DNA from: Thermoplasmatales archaeon | GTDB lineage: Archaea; Thermoplasmatota; E2; DHVEG-1 | DNA: 8,250 nt | Assembly (NCBI GenBank): GCA_023140035.1 | Contig: JAGLML010000043.1 | Location: 1 to 8,250 of the forward strand | Reading direction: 5' to 3' | In this document: in pieces, positions 7,613 through 8,250 of the stretch | Layout of the letters: every line of letters begins with the position of its first letter | Position numbering within the stretch: the first letter of the stretch is position 1 | The notes under the pieces: generated by a model | The model's database searches: none | The model's input: the letters and a program-made list of their open reading frames with translations, nothing else | Told to the model about the DNA's origin: nothing | Translations under genes and position numbers: made by a program

Positions 7613-7725
7613 GTTATTTAGAGACAGCTATTGGGTTATTAATTTAATTATTTGTCAAAATTTTCTAATATTGTACATGCTGTGTTCTATGTTTCATCCT
7701 AACGTTGCTAAATTTTATTATTTAC

Positions 7726-7740
7726 AAAAAAAGAGGAAGG
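7726..7740 (-). terminator. Pyrimidine/T-rich tract, possible archaeal terminator
   Basis: On the minus strand the tract reads CCTTCCTC followed by seven T. Archaeal RNA polymerase commonly terminates at oligo-T without a hairpin, so this could end the peptidase transcript, about 170 bases past its stop codon and upstream of the purF promoter. It rests on base composition only. Confidence 0.35.
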
Positions 7741-7841
7741 ATGTGATTAGTTAGAGATACTTTCGAATTATTAGCAGATTGCTGTTGCAGTTTCCATGTC
7801 CAACTGTATGGTTCATTGTAATCTATCGCTTTGAGATTCTG

Positions 7842-7868
7842 AGTGTTGTTAATGTAGAACGCAACACT
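7842..7868. repeat. Inverted repeat able to form a 7-bp hairpin
   Basis: AGTGTTG (7842-7848) and CAACACT (7862-7868) are perfect complements with 13 bases between them; a T/G wobble can extend the stem by one pair in the plus-strand RNA. It lies 40-66 bases past the peptidase stop codon. No T run follows directly, so it is not a classical intrinsic terminator; it may stabilise the 3' end of the message or occur by chance. Confidence 0.35.
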
Positions 7869-7907
7869 ATCAAATCCAGATTATTTCCTCCGTACTTGCT
7901 TTTAAAA

Positions 7908-8250
7908 CTATATGTTCAAAAACTTTCCATTTTTATAAATGAGCTCGCCATCTGCATAAACTTCGCCATTTCTACGTAAATCACACATCATATCCCAGTG
8001 CAGACTTGATTTGTTCTTACTTCCAGTTTCAGGATATCCACTACCAACCGCGATGTGAATAGTACCTCCGATTTTCTCATCAAATAAGGTGTTTTTTGCG
8101 TACTTTTTAATGCCATAGTTCGTGCCAAAGGAAAATTCCCCAATCCTTCGTGATCCTTTATCCATATTAAGCATAGAATTTAGGAATTTCTCACCCTTGG
8201 AAGCTTTTGCTTTGACAACCGTACCTTTCTTAAACCAGAGTTGAATGTCA
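7908..8250 (-). CDS. M29-family metallo-aminopeptidase (AmpS/AmpT/PepS-like), C-terminal part
   Basis: A two-metal aminopeptidase that removes N-terminal residues from peptides, probably cytosolic. The frame is open to the right edge with family sequence throughout, so the start lies outside the window and the Met codon at 8174 is internal. The 113 visible residues end at the natural stop and include LWFKKGTVVKAKASKGEKFL (4-23), typical of the domain preceding the active site. RRIGEFSFGTN (34-44) holds metal-ligand Glu38. GGTIHIAVGSGYPETG (61-76) holds ligand His65 and the likely catalytic Tyr72. SLHWDMMCDL (82-91) holds ligands His84 and Asp86. The protein then closes with VYADGELIYKNGKF. 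Family members have roughly 370-410 residues, so about two thirds is missing, including the first metal-ligand Glu. All visible active-site residues are intact. It points the same way as purF, but the 329-base gap and separate purF TATA box argue against one operon. Confidence 0.88.
   Translation of the reverse strand, partial: DIQLWFKKGTVVKAKASKGEKFLNSMLNMDKGSRRIGEFSFGTNYGIKKYAKNTLFDEKIGGTIHIAVGSGYPETGSKNKSSLHWDMMCDLRRNGEVYADGELIYKNGKFLNI

Larger units (their letters stand above)
7579..7907. other. 329-base intergenic region between the M29 peptidase and purF
   Basis: No convincing gene on either strand. From the peptidase side it holds a hairpin (7842-7868), a stretch with no recognised structure, a pyrimidine/T-rich tract (7726-7740) and the purF TATA box (7604-7612). 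The palindromes AACGTT (7701-7706) and TGTACA (7672-7677) are too short to call operators. It is the longest non-coding stretch in an otherwise compact window and could hold a 3' untranslated region or a small RNA. Confidence 0.6.

Noticed and set aside
7757..7773. TTCGAAT, reminiscent of a tRNA T-loop
   Set aside because: The flanking five bases on each side do not pair, and no acceptor, D or anticodon arm can be built around it.
7779..7979. Plus-strand open frame of 66 codons in the spacer upstream of purF
   Set aside because: It begins with TTG, has no ribosome binding site, runs antisense into conserved M29 peptidase sequence, and its translation resembles no family I know.
8172..8174. 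ATG at 8174 (minus strand) as the start of the M29 peptidase
   Set aside because: The frame continues to the window edge with recognisable family sequence (LWFKKGTVVKAKASKGEKF), so this Met is internal.
1..8250. CRISPR array, insertion sequence, or defence or toxin-antitoxin module
   Set aside because: No regularly spaced direct repeats, transposase motifs, terminal inverted repeats or small paired toxin/antitoxin frames were seen; all sizeable genes are metabolic apart from one small winged-helix protein.

Overview
The window is AT-rich and packed with genes. It most likely comes from an archaeon, probably a euryarchaeote. Four things point that way: the purF start has a TATA box but no ribosome binding site; the debranching enzyme is the short archaeal type; the alpha-glucan phosphorylase is the short form; and there is a small winged-helix protein with a basic tail of a kind I associate with Euryarchaeota. 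I cannot name a genus from the sequence.

Left half, plus strand (1-3972): three tightly spaced genes of storage-polysaccharide metabolism. They are a GT4/GT5-like glycosyltransferase (probable glycogen synthase, cut by the left edge), a GH57 alpha-glucan enzyme and a GH133 glycogen-debranching enzyme. The first junction is a 1-base stop/start overlap (TAATG) and the second is a 22-base gap, so this is almost certainly one operon. Centre, minus strand (3952-5667): a short alpha-glucan phosphorylase converges on this operon, and its 3' end overlaps the debranching gene by 21 bases. Together the four genes cover elongation of an alpha-1,4-glucan, chain rearrangement or hydrolysis, removal of alpha-1,6 branches, and phosphorolysis to glucose-1-phosphate.

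Right half, minus strand: a 102-residue winged-helix protein (5809-6117) follows purF (6145-7578, amidophosphoribosyltransferase, first committed step of purine synthesis) with a 27-base gap, so the two are probably co-transcribed. A 329-base non-coding stretch (7579-7907) holds the purF promoter, a pyrimidine/T-rich tract and a hairpin. At the right edge is the C-terminal part of an M29-family metallo-aminopeptidase (7908-8250), continuing out of the window.

No mobile element, CRISPR array, tRNA or rRNA was seen. I do not see a clear new system. The points most worth a second look are the uncharacterised winged-helix protein between purF and the phosphorylase, the apparent division of labour between the GH57 enzyme and a debranching enzyme with no transferase domain, the overlapping convergent 3' ends, and the unexplained spacer upstream of purF.
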